In this document: positions 5,804-6,349 of the stretch, in pieces
How positions within the stretch are numbered: position 1 is the first letter of the stretch
How the letters are laid out: each line of letters begins with the position of its first letter
Source of the DNA: Methanomassiliicoccaceae archaeon
Lineage (GTDB): Archaea > Thermoplasmatota > Thermoplasmata > Methanomassiliicoccales > Methanomethylophilaceae
NCBI GenBank assembly: GCA_016282555.1
Contig: JAEEKU010000019.1
Coordinates: 1-6,349 of the forward strand
Length of the DNA: 6,349 nucleotides
Reading direction: 5' to 3'
Notes under the pieces: model-generated
Database searches by the model: none
What the model was told of the DNA's origin: nothing
The model's input: the letters and a program-made list of their open reading frames with translations, nothing else
Translations under genes and position numbers: made by a program

Positions 5804-6349
5804 TCATATCATCTCCGGTGATTTGTCTATAAATTCGTCTAAATCGTGATCCGCCATCATGCCCGTAATGAATTCGCGTCTTTTATGGAGGCATTCCTGC
5901 ATGGTTTCTCCTCTGTTTATCACGGTAGCGCGCCAGGTATGGCTGCTCCTTCCGTAATCCGTTATCGCTTCGTCAGCACCGAAAAAGTCCTTCTCTATAT
6001 ATGGACGATCCACATGCCCGAACTCTTTTTCCCCGCATGTGCGGATTATCCCGTCCGAAACGATGAAATGCTCGTAAACCGAGCACCCGGGCCGCCTGGT
6101 TTTTCCGGAGCTCTTTCCGGTTCCGGAGCAGACGAGCTCCTCGAGCAGGTTGATCCCGGTGGCGGCATATACCGCGGCTGGGGTCTGGCTCGGGATGCGG
6201 GCGTCGATCTCCAGCGCGCGCAGCCCGTTTCTGGTGTAAACGGCTTCCAGATCCATTATTGCTCCGAGACCGATCGCGTTTCCGATTTTTTCTCCCATCT
6301 CTGCGAGTTTCAGATCATCTTCCGGAGGGAGGATTCCGGGCTCGCATAC
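5804..6349 (-). CDS. pylC: Pyrrolysine biosynthesis protein PylC, C-terminal half (5' partial)
   Basis: The frame is open to the right edge of the window, so the methionine at 6298 is internal and the visible part is 181 residues of a protein that is normally about 360-380 long. PylC is an ATP-grasp ligase that joins L-lysine to 3R-methyl-D-ornithine. The segment starts with LPPEDDLKLAEMGEKIG, followed by GAIMDLEAVY and LEIDARIPSQTPAAVYAATG, the highly characteristic PylC motif, whose glutamate and aspartate should bind the Mg-ATP. The stop TGA is immediately followed by the pylD ATG. The upstream genes pylS and pylB expected in this order would lie right of the window. Confidence 0.95.
   Translation of the reverse strand, partial: VCEPGILPPEDDLKLAEMGEKIGNAIGLGAIMDLEAVYTRNGLRALEIDARIPSQTPAAVYAATGINLLEELVCSGTGKSSGKTRRPGCSVYEHFIVSDGIIRTCGEKEFGHVDRPYIEKDFFGADEAITDYGRSSHTWRATVINRGETMQECLHKRREFITGMMADHDLDEFIDKSPEMI
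5813..5816 (-). promoter_or_regulatory. Ribosome binding site of pylD
   Basis: GGAG on the minus strand, 9 nt before the pylD ATG and inside the last codons of pylC; it supports the start at 5803 directly after the pylC stop. Confidence 0.6.

Noticed and set aside
4938..5807. Extension of the cysteine-rich protein across pylD into a 460-codon frame
   Set aside because: The upstream part overlaps the clear pylD frame, is low-complexity in Arg, Gly and Gln, and the start at 4937 has its own ribosome binding site.

Overview
The window most likely comes from a pyrrolysine-using methanogenic archaeon of the Methanomassiliicoccales type. The main evidence is a minus-strand pyrrolysine biosynthesis segment (C-terminal half of PylC, complete PylD). 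Supporting signs are dense gene packing, cysteine-rich anaerobe-type redox proteins, a probable leaderless promoter, and the fact that none of the six visible stop codons is TAG (five TGA, two TAA if both ends of the ABC pair are counted; no TAG). A bacterial pyl cluster is not excluded, because no ribosomal or core methanogenesis gene is present.

Layout from left to right. Positions 1-904 (+) hold the tail of an ABC exporter ATPase and its translationally coupled ABC-2/NodJ-type permease. Positions 908-4314 (-) hold a two-gene nitrogenase-like operon. Its first gene is a 713-residue single-chain fusion of a NifH-type Fe protein with a NifD-type catalytic subunit. Its second gene is a 422-residue NifK-type partner, joined to the first by an ATGA overlap and an AAGGAGG ribosome binding site. 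The two transcription units converge with only 3 bp between their stop codons. Positions 4315-4424 form an intergenic region with the terminator of the upstream operon, a large GC-rich inverted repeat, a TATA-like element and a 13-bp palindrome in front of the fusion gene. Positions 4425-6349 (-) hold pylC, pylD and a small C_GCAxxG_C_C-type cysteine-rich protein, in transcription order, ending at the terminator.

The most notable content is the nitrogenase-like pair. The Fe-protein part keeps the P-loop and both [4Fe-4S] cysteines (C95, C130). The NifD-like part keeps all three P-cluster-type cysteines (C304, C329, C397). The NifK-like partner keeps only one (C32); the position of the third is a serine (S103) and the N-terminus that would carry the first is missing. 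The NifD cysteine that binds FeMo-cofactor is not seen. This predicts a heterodimer with a 3+1 ligated single [4Fe-4S] cluster, closer in principle to dark-operative protochlorophyllide reductase than to nitrogenase, and different from the usual description of CfbCD of F430 biosynthesis (separate NifH-like protein and homodimeric NifD-like protein). Its substrate cannot be read from the sequence.
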